Positions 26,200-35,181 of a stretch of 64,000 nucleotides of DNA are shown one piece after another; position 1 is the stretch's first letter, and every line of letters starts with the position of its first letter. The translations under genes were made by a program, and so were the position numbers. A model generated the notes under the pieces. The model was not told where the DNA came from. It ran no database searches and worked only from the letters and a program-made list of their open reading frames with translations. The DNA comes from DATLZB01 sp035574175. GTDB lineage: Bacteria; Pseudomonadota; Alphaproteobacteria; Rhizobiales; Hyphomicrobiaceae. The stretch covers positions 7,386 through 71,385 of the forward strand of contig DATLZB010000203.1 in assembly GCA_035574175.1 (NCBI GenBank), written 5' to 3'.

Positions 26200-27405
26200 A
26201 TGCGCGGCGATCACACCAACGTGCTGATGTACAGTCATGACACGTTCGGCCTCGGCCACTTGCGCCGCAGCCGTACCATCGCTCATGCGCTGGTCGAGCG
26301 TTCCAAGCAGCTCAACGTATTGATCGTGTCCGGGTCCTCGATCGCCGGCGCCTTCGATTTCCGCGCGCGCGTGGATTTCATCAAGGTGCCGAGCGTGATC
26401 AAGCTCTACAATGGCAACTACACTTCGCTTGCGGAGCACATCGACCTGAGCGACACGCTGCACATGCGGCGCGCCATCATCCAGAGTGCGGCCGAGATCT
26501 TTAGACCCGACATCTTCATCGTCGACAAGGAGCCACTGGGGCTCAAAGGCGAGCTCGAGCCGACGCTTGCATATCTCAAGATGTGCGGCTGCCGCCTGGT
26601 GCTCGGGCTGCGCGAGGTTCTCGATGGCCCGGAGCTGTTGCGCGCCGAATGGGCGAAGACCAATGCTCTCAAACGCGTCGAGGAACTTTACGATGCGATC
26701 TGGGTCTACGGCTGCGAGCGCTTCTATAACCCGCTTTATGGCTTGGATGTGCCTCCGCGCGTGCTGAGCCGGATGCAGTATATGGGGTTCTTGCGGCGCA
26801 CCGAATCTCAAACGCCTTCACTGGCCGCCGAGCGGCTTCCCTCGGCCTATGTGCTGGTGACGGTCGGCGGCGGCGGCGACGGAGCACCGTTGATGCACCA
26901 GGTGCTTGCCGCGCGCGAAATCGACCCCGACTATCCGCTGCCGATCGTGCTGGTTCTCGGACCTTTCATGAACCGGGATGAGCGACAGGGAATTCACGAT
27001 CGCGTCGCCTTTCTGAAGGATGTAACGGTCATCGATTTCGACAACCGTATCGAGACGCTGATGACCAACGCCAGCGCCATGGTGAGTATGGGCGGCTACA
27101 ACACGTTCTGCGAGATTCTTTCCTTCGACAAACCGGCGCTGCTCGTTCCCCGCACGTTTCCCCGCCGCGAGCAGGCGGTGCGTGCTCAGCGCGCGGCCGA
27201 GATCGGGCTGGTCGATATCCTCGACGCTGATCTCGCTTCCAATCCGCGTCTGATGGCTGGTGCCCTTCGGGCTTTGCTCCAGCGCAAACGTCCGTCCGAG
27301 AGCGGCACGCCCATCGATCTCGACGGGCTTGAGCGCATCTCGAGCACGGTAGAGGCCTACTTGGCAAAGCCAAGCGAGCGCCGGCTCGAGCTGATCTCGG
27401 CGTAA
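26200..27405 (+). CDS. Glycosyltransferase, GT-B fold, MurG-like (GT28-related)
   Basis: A 401-residue protein. The N-terminal YSHDTFGLGHLRRSRTIAHAL is the glycine/histidine block that opens this family of GT-B enzymes. The C-terminal domain has VLVTVGGGGDGAPLMHQ and MTNASAMVSMGGYNTFCEIL, the donor-binding GGYNT block of MurG-like transferases, then PRTFPRREQAVRAQRA. The ATG at 26200 follows GGGGGG; a TTG 27 bases earlier is less likely. It leads a rightward run of three glycosyltransferase genes and probably builds an envelope or exported glycan. Donor and acceptor are unknown. Confidence 0.85.
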   Translation: MRGDHTNVLMYSHDTFGLGHLRRSRTIAHALVERSKQLNVLIVSGSSIAGAFDFRARVDFIKVPSVIKLYNGNYTSLAEHIDLSDTLHMRRAIIQSAAEIFRPDIFIVDKEPLGLKGELEPTLAYLKMCGCRLVLGLREVLDGPELLRAEWAKTNALKRVEELYDAIWVYGCERFYNPLYGLDVPPRVLSRMQYMGFLRRTESQTPSLAAERLPSAYVLVTVGGGGDGAPLMHQVLAAREIDPDYPLPIVLVLGPFMNRDERQGIHDRVAFLKDVTVIDFDNRIETLMTNASAMVSMGGYNTFCEILSFDKPALLVPRTFPRREQAVRAQRAAEIGLVDILDADLASNPRLMAGALRALLQRKRPSESGTPIDLDGLERISSTVEAYLAKPSERRLELISA

Positions 27406-27418
27406 GGATGCTGGTCCG

Positions 27419-28687
27419 ATGACCGGGCTGATAGCCGTCGTACTCAAAGGCTATCCGCGCCTCTCCGAGACCTTCATTGCACAGGAACTGCGGGGCCTGG
27501 AGCAGGCCGGGTACAGGCTCGCGATCTTCTCGCTCAGGCAGCCGACCGATCCCGCCCAGCATTCCATCCACGCCGAGATCGCCGCTCCGGTCGTTTACCT
27601 CCCCGAGTATCTCTATCGGGAGCCGCTGCGCGTCTTGCGCTCTTTTCTCAAGGCGCGACGCTCGCCGGGCTTTGCCGGCGCCGTGCGCGTCTGGCTGCGC
27701 GATCTGCTGCGCGACCCGACACCCAACCGGGTACGCCGCTTCGGGCAGGCACTGGTAATGACCGCCGAGCTGCCCTGCGACGCGCGCTGGCTTTATGCCC
27801 ACTTCATTCACACTCCGTCTGCGGTGACGCGCTACGCGAGCCTAATGACTCGCGTTCCCTGGAGCTGCTCGGCGCACGCCAAGGACATCTGGACGTCGCC
27901 CGACTGGGAGTTGCGCGCCAACATGGCTGCCGCGCGCTGGGTGACGACGTGCACCGGCGCGGGCCGCGACCATCTCGTTCGGCACACCGACGACGCAAAC
28001 AAAGTCCGCCTGATCCATCATGGGCTCGATCTGGCGCGTTTTCCAAGCCATGCGCGATCAGAGGTGGCGCGCGACGGTTCGGAACCATCCCGCCCTGTGC
28101 GGCTGCTCACCGTGGGCCGCGCAGTGGAGAAGAAGGGCCTCGACGTCCTGCTCGACGCGCTGGCACTGCTGCCTGGAGGTCGGTACTGGACGCTTACGCA
28201 CATCGGCGGCGGCGAGAAGCTCGCCAAACTCAAGACCCAGGCGCAGCGCCTTGCACTCGCTGACCGGGTGCGATGGCTGGGGGCGCGGCCGCAGCATGAA
28301 GTGCTTGCCGCCTATCGTGCGTCGGACATCTTCGTGCTGCCTTGCCGCGTCGCCCGCGATGGCGATCGCGACGGCATTCCCAATGTCCTGATGGAGGCCC
28401 AAAGCCAGGGCCTTGCCTGCATCTCCACCGGAGTCTCGGCCGTGCCCGAGCTGATCATGAACGGAGAGACCGGCCTCCTCGTTGCCCCGGAAGATCGCGT
28501 GGCGCTGGCTAAGGCCATCGCGCGGTTGATGGCCGACCCGGCCTTGCGCGAGAGGCTCGCAGCCGCGGGCCAGCGGCACGTGCGCCAGTCGTTCGACTCA
28601 AGCGCTGGGCTGGTGATGCTGAGCGAGCTCTTCCGGCAGTCGCTCGAGGCGGAGGCGCTACGTGCGAAGGTTCCCGTTGCCGTTTAA
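27419..28687 (+). CDS. Glycosyltransferase family 4 protein
   Basis: A 422-residue GT-B retaining transferase. The N-terminal domain starts with IAVVLKGYPRLSETFIAQEL, typical of a GT4 subgroup in exopolysaccharide loci. The C-terminal domain has LLTVGRAVEKKGLDVLLDAL, WLGARPQHEVLAAYRASDIFVLP and the donor-site block GIPNVLMEAQSQGLACISTGVSAVPELI, which includes the EX7E-type acidic pair region. It starts 13 bases after the preceding gene and ends three bases before the next, so the three transferases form an operon. Confidence 0.92.
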   Translation: MTGLIAVVLKGYPRLSETFIAQELRGLEQAGYRLAIFSLRQPTDPAQHSIHAEIAAPVVYLPEYLYREPLRVLRSFLKARRSPGFAGAVRVWLRDLLRDPTPNRVRRFGQALVMTAELPCDARWLYAHFIHTPSAVTRYASLMTRVPWSCSAHAKDIWTSPDWELRANMAAARWVTTCTGAGRDHLVRHTDDANKVRLIHHGLDLARFPSHARSEVARDGSEPSRPVRLLTVGRAVEKKGLDVLLDALALLPGGRYWTLTHIGGGEKLAKLKTQAQRLALADRVRWLGARPQHEVLAAYRASDIFVLPCRVARDGDRDGIPNVLMEAQSQGLACISTGVSAVPELIMNGETGLLVAPEDRVALAKAIARLMADPALRERLAAAGQRHVRQSFDSSAGLVMLSELFRQSLEAEALRAKVPVAV

Positions 28688-28690
28688 CGC

Positions 28691-29848
28691 ATGCGCGTCT
28701 TTTTCTATGTGCAGAACCTGCTCGGCATCGGGCATATTGTCCGTGCCTTGCGTATCTCGCGCGCACTGACCGCCGACGGCTTCGATGTCGAACTGGTTCT
28801 CGGCGGGCGCCCGGTTCCGGGGCTTGATACGGGCGGGCTCAAGGTCATTCAGCTCGCCCCGGTGAGCGCCGGGCCCGGCGGGTTTGGCGATCTCGTCGGG
28901 GCTGACGGCCGCTCGCTCGAGGAGTCGGGGAAGCGCGCGCGGCGCAACGCACTGCTTTCCGCCTTCATAGGCGCGCAGCCCGACATCGTCCTGGTCGAAT
29001 CCTATCCCTTCGGGCGGCGGCAGATGCGCTTCGAACTCGAGCCGCTACTGGCGGCGATCGGATCCATGCGCCCGCCGCCGCTCCTCGTCAGCTCCATACG
29101 CGACATCCTGCAGGAACACGGCAAACCCGGTCGCAGCGAGGAGGTAGTGGCCACCTTGCGGCGACACTTCGACCACGTGATCGTCCACGGCGACCCCGCC
29201 TTTGTCAGGCTCGCGGCGACCTTCCCGCTGGCCGCCGCCATTGCGGATATGACCAGCTACTCCGGCATGGTCGGTCCCGTTGTTGCCACCGGTGGCGATG
29301 TCCCAGTGTCACGCTGTGACGTGGTGATCTCCGCGGGCGGCGGTGCGGTCGGCAGGAGGTTGCTCACAGCCGCGATTGCCGCACGGCCTCGCACAAGCCT
29401 CGCCGGCGCCCGCTGGCTCGCCGTTACCGGCACGCATCTGGCGGACCGTGACAGCGCAGCGGTCAACGAACTCGCGGCGCGTTACGGCGTCGAGGTCGCG
29501 CGCTTCCTGCCAGACCTCGTGAGCGTGCTCGCTGGCGCACGCGTGTCGATCTCGCAGGCAGGATACAATTCGGTTGCCGACATCCTCCGAGCTCGGGTTC
29601 GCGCCGTACTGGTGCCGTTCGCGGCGGCAGGCGAGACGGAGCAGAGCAAGCGAGCCTCGCTGCTCGCCGAACGCGGTCTTGCCGTGCACGTGTCCGAGGC
29701 CGATCTCGATGCCGAGGCGATCGCTGACGCCGTCGAACGGGCACTTGCGCTCGATCCGTCCGCTTCTTGCATCGACCTTAACGGTGCGCCAAATACCGCC
29801 GCCATCCTTCGCCGTCTGCTCAGCGAGCGCACAGGTGCCGAAGTCTAG
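28691..29848 (+). CDS. Glycosyltransferase, GT-B fold, MurG-like
   Basis: A 385-residue protein related in layout to the first transferase of this run. The N-terminus is YVQNLLGIGHIVRALRISRAL and the C-terminal domain has VVISAGGGAVGRRLL and ARVSISQAGYNSVADIL, the GYNS equivalent of the MurG donor loop, then AAAGETEQSKRASLLAERG. It is probably an inverting transferase for UDP-linked sugars. It begins three bases after the GT4 gene and is the last gene of the rightward operon. It converges on the polysaccharide deacetylase gene, which it overlaps by four bases. Confidence 0.85.
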   Translation: MRVFFYVQNLLGIGHIVRALRISRALTADGFDVELVLGGRPVPGLDTGGLKVIQLAPVSAGPGGFGDLVGADGRSLEESGKRARRNALLSAFIGAQPDIVLVESYPFGRRQMRFELEPLLAAIGSMRPPPLLVSSIRDILQEHGKPGRSEEVVATLRRHFDHVIVHGDPAFVRLAATFPLAAAIADMTSYSGMVGPVVATGGDVPVSRCDVVISAGGGAVGRRLLTAAIAARPRTSLAGARWLAVTGTHLADRDSAAVNELAARYGVEVARFLPDLVSVLAGARVSISQAGYNSVADILRARVRAVLVPFAAAGETEQSKRASLLAERGLAVHVSEADLDAEAIADAVERALALDPSASCIDLNGAPNTAAILRRLLSERTGAEV

Positions 29849-30630
29849 TTTGCGGCCTCGCTTGACCCGATGAGGTCGTTGACACGGCACCAGGTGAGTG
29901 CGGCTTCGTCGGCGGCGAATGCGAGCAGCAATTCCAGGAAGCGCCATGCCCTGTCGTCGTGGACGAGATGATGGGTGAGCAGGCCCACATGATTGCGGCC
30001 GTGTGTGCGGGCAAGGGCAAGCTGGTCGGCAAGCTCACGGGCAAGCCAGTCGTGAGCCCGGCCGCCGCGGTTACCACGCCAGTCAATGATGTCGACATGC
30101 GTGTTGACTTCGCACAGTGAACTTGGTGCTCCGAGCAGCGGGCGGGCGCCGAACGCAGATAGAGCCGAGAATCCGAGTCCAGGCAGCAGACCTGCAACCT
30201 CAGGCGAGATGCGGTTCCACGGCGGTACATAGACGGCGGTCAAGCGTTCGCCGAAGAGCTCGGTGAGGCGCCGGCGGCCTTGCGTGATCTCGGCGCGGAT
30301 GACCTCGCTCCCTCTATGGATCGGAAACTCTTGCGACTTCTCACCCGGTTTGGCGTGGTTGGCGTGGGCATAGCCGTGCACGGCCGGATCAAAGAGCGGC
30401 TGGTTTGCAAGGTAGTCGGCGAGGCCGCAGGTGGCGCGGGCCGGGATGACGGCAAGCAGCACAGGGGCACGGTGGGAGGCAACAAGCTCGGCATAGCGGC
30501 GCAGCGCCGGAGTATCGTCCGTGGCGTCGTCGTCGCGCAGCCACAGGCGCGCGGTGCGTCCCGCCCTGCACCAGTGCGCCAACTCCTGGCGGACCGGGTG
30601 CCAAAGATCGATCTCTCCGGGACTGGGCAT
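29845..30630 (-). CDS. Polysaccharide deacetylase family protein
   Basis: A 261-residue protein from the ATG at 30630. It has the NodB-homology layout: LWLRDDDATDD near residue 32 (the Asp pair for metal and catalysis), VHGYAHANH (HxxxH metal ligands), AVYVPPWNRIS (motif 3) and VGLLTHHLVHDD (motif 5 His). It probably removes N-acetyl groups from a sugar chain. No signal peptide is evident, so it may act on a cytoplasmic lipid-linked precursor. One base separates it from the upstream GT4 gene, so the two are one leftward transcript. Confidence 0.85.
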   Translation of the reverse strand: MPSPGEIDLWHPVRQELAHWCRAGRTARLWLRDDDATDDTPALRRYAELVASHRAPVLLAVIPARATCGLADYLANQPLFDPAVHGYAHANHAKPGEKSQEFPIHRGSEVIRAEITQGRRRLTELFGERLTAVYVPPWNRISPEVAGLLPGLGFSALSAFGARPLLGAPSSLCEVNTHVDIIDWRGNRGGRAHDWLARELADQLALARTHGRNHVGLLTHHLVHDDRAWRFLELLLAFAADEAALTWCRVNDLIGSSEAAN

Positions 30631-30631
30631 G

Positions 30632-31756
30632 CTAGCGGGTCCCTTCAGTGGCGAACCGCAACGGTTCGAGCGCACCTTGCAGGATGCGGGTGGCACTGGC
30701 GAGCGTGCGCTCGCTGCGCACGAAGCGCTGGGCGGCAGCGCCCATGCGCCGGCGCAGGTCCGCCTCCAGAACCAAACGCCGTACGGCGCCGGCGAAAGCT
30801 CCCTCATCCCCAAGTCCGGTAAGCAGACCCGTCACGCCATCGACAACGACCGCGGGTATGCCTCCGGTACGCTGGCCCACGACGGGAAGGCCCTCTGCCT
30901 GCGCCTCGAGATAGCTCATGCCGTAGGCCTCGCCGAACCCCGGCCACACGTAAAGGTCGCCCTCGGCCAGCCGCAACGCGACCTGCTCGGGGGACAGCGC
31001 GCCCGTCCAAATGAGCCGCTCGGGCGGCAATCTTGAGAAGGCACCCGCGACCGCCGACCTTGCCGGCCCGTCGCCTACGATGGTCAGCCTCCACGATAGG
31101 TCAAGCAGCCCGGCGAGGGTGCGCGCGAGCATGCGGTAACTCTCAAGCTTGTCGCCCGGCCGCATCATGGCGACAGTAATCAGCTCGACGCGGCCAGCCT
31201 TTCGACGTGGTCGCTTAGGCGCCTGCAGCGGGCGGTCGATGAAAGGCGGGAGATCGACCAGCAGGCCACGCTGTCCTGGTAGGCCGTTCAGCCCTTCGCG
31301 ATCGACCGGTGTCAGGCAAAAGTTGACGGCGGCAGCCGTGACTGCCGCTGCAACCGTCGCCTGCCATTCGCGCCAGGGGCCGATGTCCCGTTTCGGCGCA
31401 TAGGAGGCCTCAGCGGTGACGTAGGGTATGCCGAAGGCCTCGCACACCCCGGGCCCGATCCAGTCGGGCGCTTTGTAATAGGGATGGTAGGTGAACCATA
31501 GATCGGGCCGCCAGCCGACGCCGCCTGCCGCGTTCCAGACTGCGAGCAGAGACTTGACCTCCCCAGCCGCGCGCCGCTCGAGGCGGCAGCGGGCCAGATC
31601 CGATGGCTCGGCGCAATAGCTGCGCAAACGGCTTGCAACGCGCACGTCGTATCCGGCCGCGGCGAGGGCGCGCAGCAGCAGGCGCGCCATCTCGCGGTCC
31701 CCCGAAGGAGTGGGATGATCGGGCGGCTTCAGCGGCGCGTAGAAGGCAATTCGCAT
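30632..31756 (-). CDS. Glycosyltransferase family 4 protein
   Basis: A 374-residue GT-B enzyme. The N-terminus MRIAFYAPLKPPDHPTPSGD followed by REMARLLLRAL is typical of the family. The C-terminal half has ELITVAMMRPGDKLESYRML, WRLTIVGDGPAR and the donor-site block PGFGEAYGMSYLEAQAEGLPVVG with the two Glu of the EX7E motif. It is transcribed with the deacetylase gene and divergently from the ABC-like gene; 105 bases lie between them. Together with the rightward transferases it makes a glycan-assembly locus. Confidence 0.92.
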   Translation of the reverse strand: MRIAFYAPLKPPDHPTPSGDREMARLLLRALAAAGYDVRVASRLRSYCAEPSDLARCRLERRAAGEVKSLLAVWNAAGGVGWRPDLWFTYHPYYKAPDWIGPGVCEAFGIPYVTAEASYAPKRDIGPWREWQATVAAAVTAAAVNFCLTPVDREGLNGLPGQRGLLVDLPPFIDRPLQAPKRPRRKAGRVELITVAMMRPGDKLESYRMLARTLAGLLDLSWRLTIVGDGPARSAVAGAFSRLPPERLIWTGALSPEQVALRLAEGDLYVWPGFGEAYGMSYLEAQAEGLPVVGQRTGGIPAVVVDGVTGLLTGLGDEGAFAGAVRRLVLEADLRRRMGAAAQRFVRSERTLASATRILQGALEPLRFATEGTR

Positions 31757-31861
31757 GGCACCTCGTTCCGGCTGGCCCGGATCGCGACAATATTACTGCC
31801 GGTAAGGGGATTGAGCATTAGACTGCCCGGTCCGATGGGGGGCGGCAATCCCTAGAGCCAA

Positions 31862-34597
31862 ATGTCTACGACGGGCCTGGACTCCAACCTGTTCCGGTTC
31901 ATCTGGCGCCACAGCCGCCGCGACCAGATCGCCATCCTGTGCGTCATCTTCGCGTCGCTGCCGTTCTACTGGACATCGCTCGACATTCCAAAGCGGATCG
32001 TCAATGACGCACTGCTGGGTCAGGCGTTTAAGGATGGGCGGACCACTGCGACGCTGTTCAATTGGACGTTTGCGCTGCCCGATTGGCTGGGCGGGGGAAG
32101 CATCGCTCTCGGCGGACTTGAGCTCGAGCAGATGGACTATCTCTTCGTGCTGAGCGGCCTCTTCCTGCTGCTCGTGGTCATCAACGGGGCCTTCAAGTAC
32201 GTCGTCAACATCTCCAAAGGCATCCTCGGCGAACGCATGCTGCGCCGCATGCGCTTTGCGCTATTTGCAACGCTCCTCCGCTTCAAGCCGGAGGAGGTCC
32301 GCACCGTGAAGCCGGCGGAGATTTCCAGCATGATCAAGGACGAGGTCGAGCCGATTGGCGAGTTCGTCGGCGACGCCTTCATCCTGCCGGTGTTCTTGGG
32401 CACACAGGCTCTCACCGCGCTCCTGTTCATCATGGCGCAGAATGTCTGGCTCGGGCTTGTTGCGCTCGCCATCATTTTGGTTCAGGCCTTCGTGATCCCG
32501 TATCTCAGGCGCGAGCAGCTCAGGCTCGCCAGGATGCGACAGATCGCATCGCGCAAGTTGGCGGGCCGGATCGGCGAGATCGTGGAAGGTGCGCCGGCAG
32601 TGCACATCCACGGGACGGCGGCCTACAACGAGGCCGAGATCGGCGGCCGGCTTGGAGAGCTGTTTCACATCCGCGTCGACCTCTTCAAGCGCAAGTTCGC
32701 GGTCAAGTATCTCAACAATTTTCTGGCTCAGATCACGCCGTTTTTCTTCTACTCGATTGGCGGTTATTTTGCCCTCAAGGGCTCCCTTGACATCGGGCAG
32801 CTCGTTGCAGTGATCGCCGCATACCGGGATCTGCCGCCCCCGATCAAAGAGTTGATCGATTGGGATCAAAATCGCGCCGACGTCACCATCAAGTACCAGC
32901 AAGTGGTATCCCAGTTCTCCGCCGAGCGCCTGGCTCGTCCAGCGGTTGGCGATGGTGGGGCCGAAGACGAGCCGCGGCCGCAGGCGCCGATTACGATCGA
33001 CGGGCTTCGTGTCGTCGACCGGCGTGGCAATGCCCTGCTCGAGAACACGACAGCGACTATCGACTGCCCGGCGCACGTGGCGCTCGTCGGCGCCAGCGGC
33101 AGCGGCCGCGACATCCTTGCCAAGGTAATAGGGCGGCAGATCACCGAGTACCGAGGTGCCGTCCGTCTGGGCGGCGTTGAGCTGCGCACGCTCACTGAGA
33201 CTGTCGCGAGTCGTCTCATTGCCTATGCGGGTGCCGAGCCGCCGCTGTTCTCGGGCACCATCCGCGACAACGTACTCTATTCGTTGCGGAGAAGTATGCC
33301 CGAGCCGTCGGACGAGACGTCGAACTCACGGGCGGAACGCCTGCGTCGGGCTGAAGCCGAGCGCAGCGGCAATCCCCTTGCCACCATTGACGGCGACTGG
33401 ATCGATTACGCGCTGGCGGGGGTCGCAGGACCCGACGAGTTGGACAACGTCCTGCTCGAGGCGTTGCAGACCACCGGCATGCACGAGGAGGTCTACAAGT
33501 TCGGCCTGCTCGGCAGGCTGCCGGAACATAGCGACGGTAAGCTGGTCGAGCGCTTCATCGCTGCCCGCCGGGCTATCCGCGAAACGCTGAGCCGGAAGCA
33601 TCTCAGCAAGCTCGTGGAACCCTTCGACCCAGGCCACTACAACACGAACGCCACCATCGGCGAGAACCTGCTGTTTGGGGTGCCGGTGGGCGATCGCTTC
33701 CAGATGGCCCAGATGGCTGCCGACCCCCATCTGCGTGCGGTGCTCGAGGCCGAGGCACTGGTCGAGCCGCTTGCGGAGATCGGTTTCAGGATCGCGGAGA
33801 CGACACTCGACACCTTCAAGGACTTGCCGCCTGGGCATCCACTGTTTGAACGCTACTCGCTTATTCCGACCGAGTCGTTCCAGGAATTTCAGCGGCTCGT
33901 CGAGAGCATGAAATCACGCAGCGCCTCAAGTCTTATCTCCGCCGAGGGTCGCAACAAGCTGATTGGGCTCGCTTTCGGCTACATCGAGCCGCGCCATCGC
34001 ATCGGGCTGATCGACCGTGCGTTCATGTCCCGCGTGCTTCGGGCACGGGCGAGCTTCCGCCGTCATCTGCCGCGCGCGTACACGGAGAGCATCGAGCTCT
34101 ATGATCCCGACCGGTTCATGATGGCAGCTCCGATCAGCGACAACTTGCTGTTCGGGCGTATCGCCTTCGGCGTGGCAGGTGCCGAGCAGCACGTCTGGCA
34201 GGTGATCAAGGCGACGCTTGTCGATCTCGGCCTCGACAAGGTTATCCTGCGCCTCGGTCTCGACTACGAGGTGGGTCCAGGCGGCAAGTTGCTGTTCGCC
34301 CCACAGCGCGCTGCCGTCAATCTCGCGCGCTGTCTCATCAGGCGTCCGCAAGTGCTGGTCCTCGACGGGGCGCTTGGCGTGTTCGGCCCGGGCGAAGCCA
34401 AAATCATCGCCGACCGCATTCGCGCGAAGATGGCGGGGCGGACTTTAATTGTGACACTGGCCGACCCCAAGGAGGCGGTCGACTACGAACAGGTGCTTGC
34501 CTTCGAGGGGGCGCGCCTCACCTACGAGCCGGACGGCGAGTCGGAACGGCCAGGCAGGCGGCTTGTAACTCCGTCGGCGTCTGATACGGTCTACTAG
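31862..34597 (+). CDS. ABC-exporter-like membrane protein with degenerate ATPase and large insertion
   Basis: A 911-residue protein. Residues about 20-330 resemble a type I ABC exporter membrane domain (spans near 22-42, 93-115, 172-213 and 285-320). Residues from about 376 resemble its ATPase domain, but every key motif is altered: Walker A reads GASGSGRDI (410-418; Lys and Ser/Thr replaced), the Q-loop reads YAGAE (455-459; no Gln), LSGGQ reads LFAPQ (811-815), Walker B LVLDGA has Gly836 instead of the catalytic Glu, and the switch His is absent (TLADP). About 300 residues are inserted between Q-loop and signature. The motif after the Q-loop occurs three times: GTIRDNVLY (465-473), ATIGENLLFG (597-606) and APISDNLLFG (756-765). 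ATP hydrolysis looks unlikely. It heads a run with nucleotide-signalling genes. Confidence 0.82.
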   Translation: MSTTGLDSNLFRFIWRHSRRDQIAILCVIFASLPFYWTSLDIPKRIVNDALLGQAFKDGRTTATLFNWTFALPDWLGGGSIALGGLELEQMDYLFVLSGLFLLLVVINGAFKYVVNISKGILGERMLRRMRFALFATLLRFKPEEVRTVKPAEISSMIKDEVEPIGEFVGDAFILPVFLGTQALTALLFIMAQNVWLGLVALAIILVQAFVIPYLRREQLRLARMRQIASRKLAGRIGEIVEGAPAVHIHGTAAYNEAEIGGRLGELFHIRVDLFKRKFAVKYLNNFLAQITPFFFYSIGGYFALKGSLDIGQLVAVIAAYRDLPPPIKELIDWDQNRADVTIKYQQVVSQFSAERLARPAVGDGGAEDEPRPQAPITIDGLRVVDRRGNALLENTTATIDCPAHVALVGASGSGRDILAKVIGRQITEYRGAVRLGGVELRTLTETVASRLIAYAGAEPPLFSGTIRDNVLYSLRRSMPEPSDETSNSRAERLRRAEAERSGNPLATIDGDWIDYALAGVAGPDELDNVLLEALQTTGMHEEVYKFGLLGRLPEHSDGKLVERFIAARRAIRETLSRKHLSKLVEPFDPGHYNTNATIGENLLFGVPVGDRFQMAQMAADPHLRAVLEAEALVEPLAEIGFRIAETTLDTFKDLPPGHPLFERYSLIPTESFQEFQRLVESMKSRSASSLISAEGRNKLIGLAFGYIEPRHRIGLIDRAFMSRVLRARASFRRHLPRAYTESIELYDPDRFMMAAPISDNLLFGRIAFGVAGAEQHVWQVIKATLVDLGLDKVILRLGLDYEVGPGGKLLFAPQRAAVNLARCLIRRPQVLVLDGALGVFGPGEAKIIADRIRAKMAGRTLIVTLADPKEAVDYEQVLAFEGARLTYEPDGESERPGRRLVTPSASDTVY

Positions 34598-34615
34598 GTG
34601 GCGAGGGAGGTAGGG

Positions 34616-35062
34616 ATGACCTTCCAGCACGATTGCCAGGCTCTGCAGAACAGCCCGATGTTTCGCGATGTGGAGGTGGCCAAGCTCAAGCTCTTGGCCA
34701 TGGCGAGTAATCGCGTCTCGCTCGAGCCAGGGGAGGCGTTGCTACGCCAGGGACAGCCGCCGGAGGCCGTCTACGTGGTGCTCGAAGGCGAGGCCGACGT
34801 CTACCTTGAGACGCCCAAGGGCGACGTCCATCTGGCACGGGTTGCGTCGGGCGAGGTGGTCGGCGAGATCGGGGTGCTGTCCGGGCGGCCTTATTCGGCG
34901 ACGATCAAGGCGGTCGGGGAGCTCACGGCGTTGCGCATCGAACGGAACTCTTTTCTCGAGATCCTGCAAGAGGTGCCGCACCTCACTTTGGCCATCTCCC
35001 GTGAGCTCGGGCGGCGGCTCGAGCGGATGAACGAGCGCTTTGCTGCGCTCGCGGCACAGTGA
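34616..35062 (+). CDS. Stand-alone cyclic-nucleotide-binding-fold protein
   Basis: A 148-residue protein consisting of a single cNMP-binding (Crp-type) beta-roll and a C-terminal helix; there is no DNA-binding domain. The fold is clear from NRVSLEPGEALLRQGQPPEAVYVVLEGEADVY. The phosphate-binding cassette reads GEIGVLSGRPYSAT (83-96): the Gly-Glu pair is kept, but the Arg that contacts the cyclic phosphate is Tyr93. It may therefore bind a different ligand or none. The ATG at 34616 follows a strong GAGGGAGG site; a GTG six codons earlier touches the upstream stop. It lies 18 bases after the ABC-like gene. Confidence 0.88.
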   Translation: MTFQHDCQALQNSPMFRDVEVAKLKLLAMASNRVSLEPGEALLRQGQPPEAVYVVLEGEADVYLETPKGDVHLARVASGEVVGEIGVLSGRPYSATIKAVGELTALRIERNSFLEILQEVPHLTLAISRELGRRLERMNERFAALAAQ

Positions 35063-35181
35063 TAGTCGGAAGGCACAGGGCGCGAGCCATCCGGCAGGCT
35101 CCCTTGCACCCTCGACGTGCGGCAACGATGGTAGCCCGACCCATTCGCTGTTCTCACCGACCCTGAACGCCCTTTCGACCG

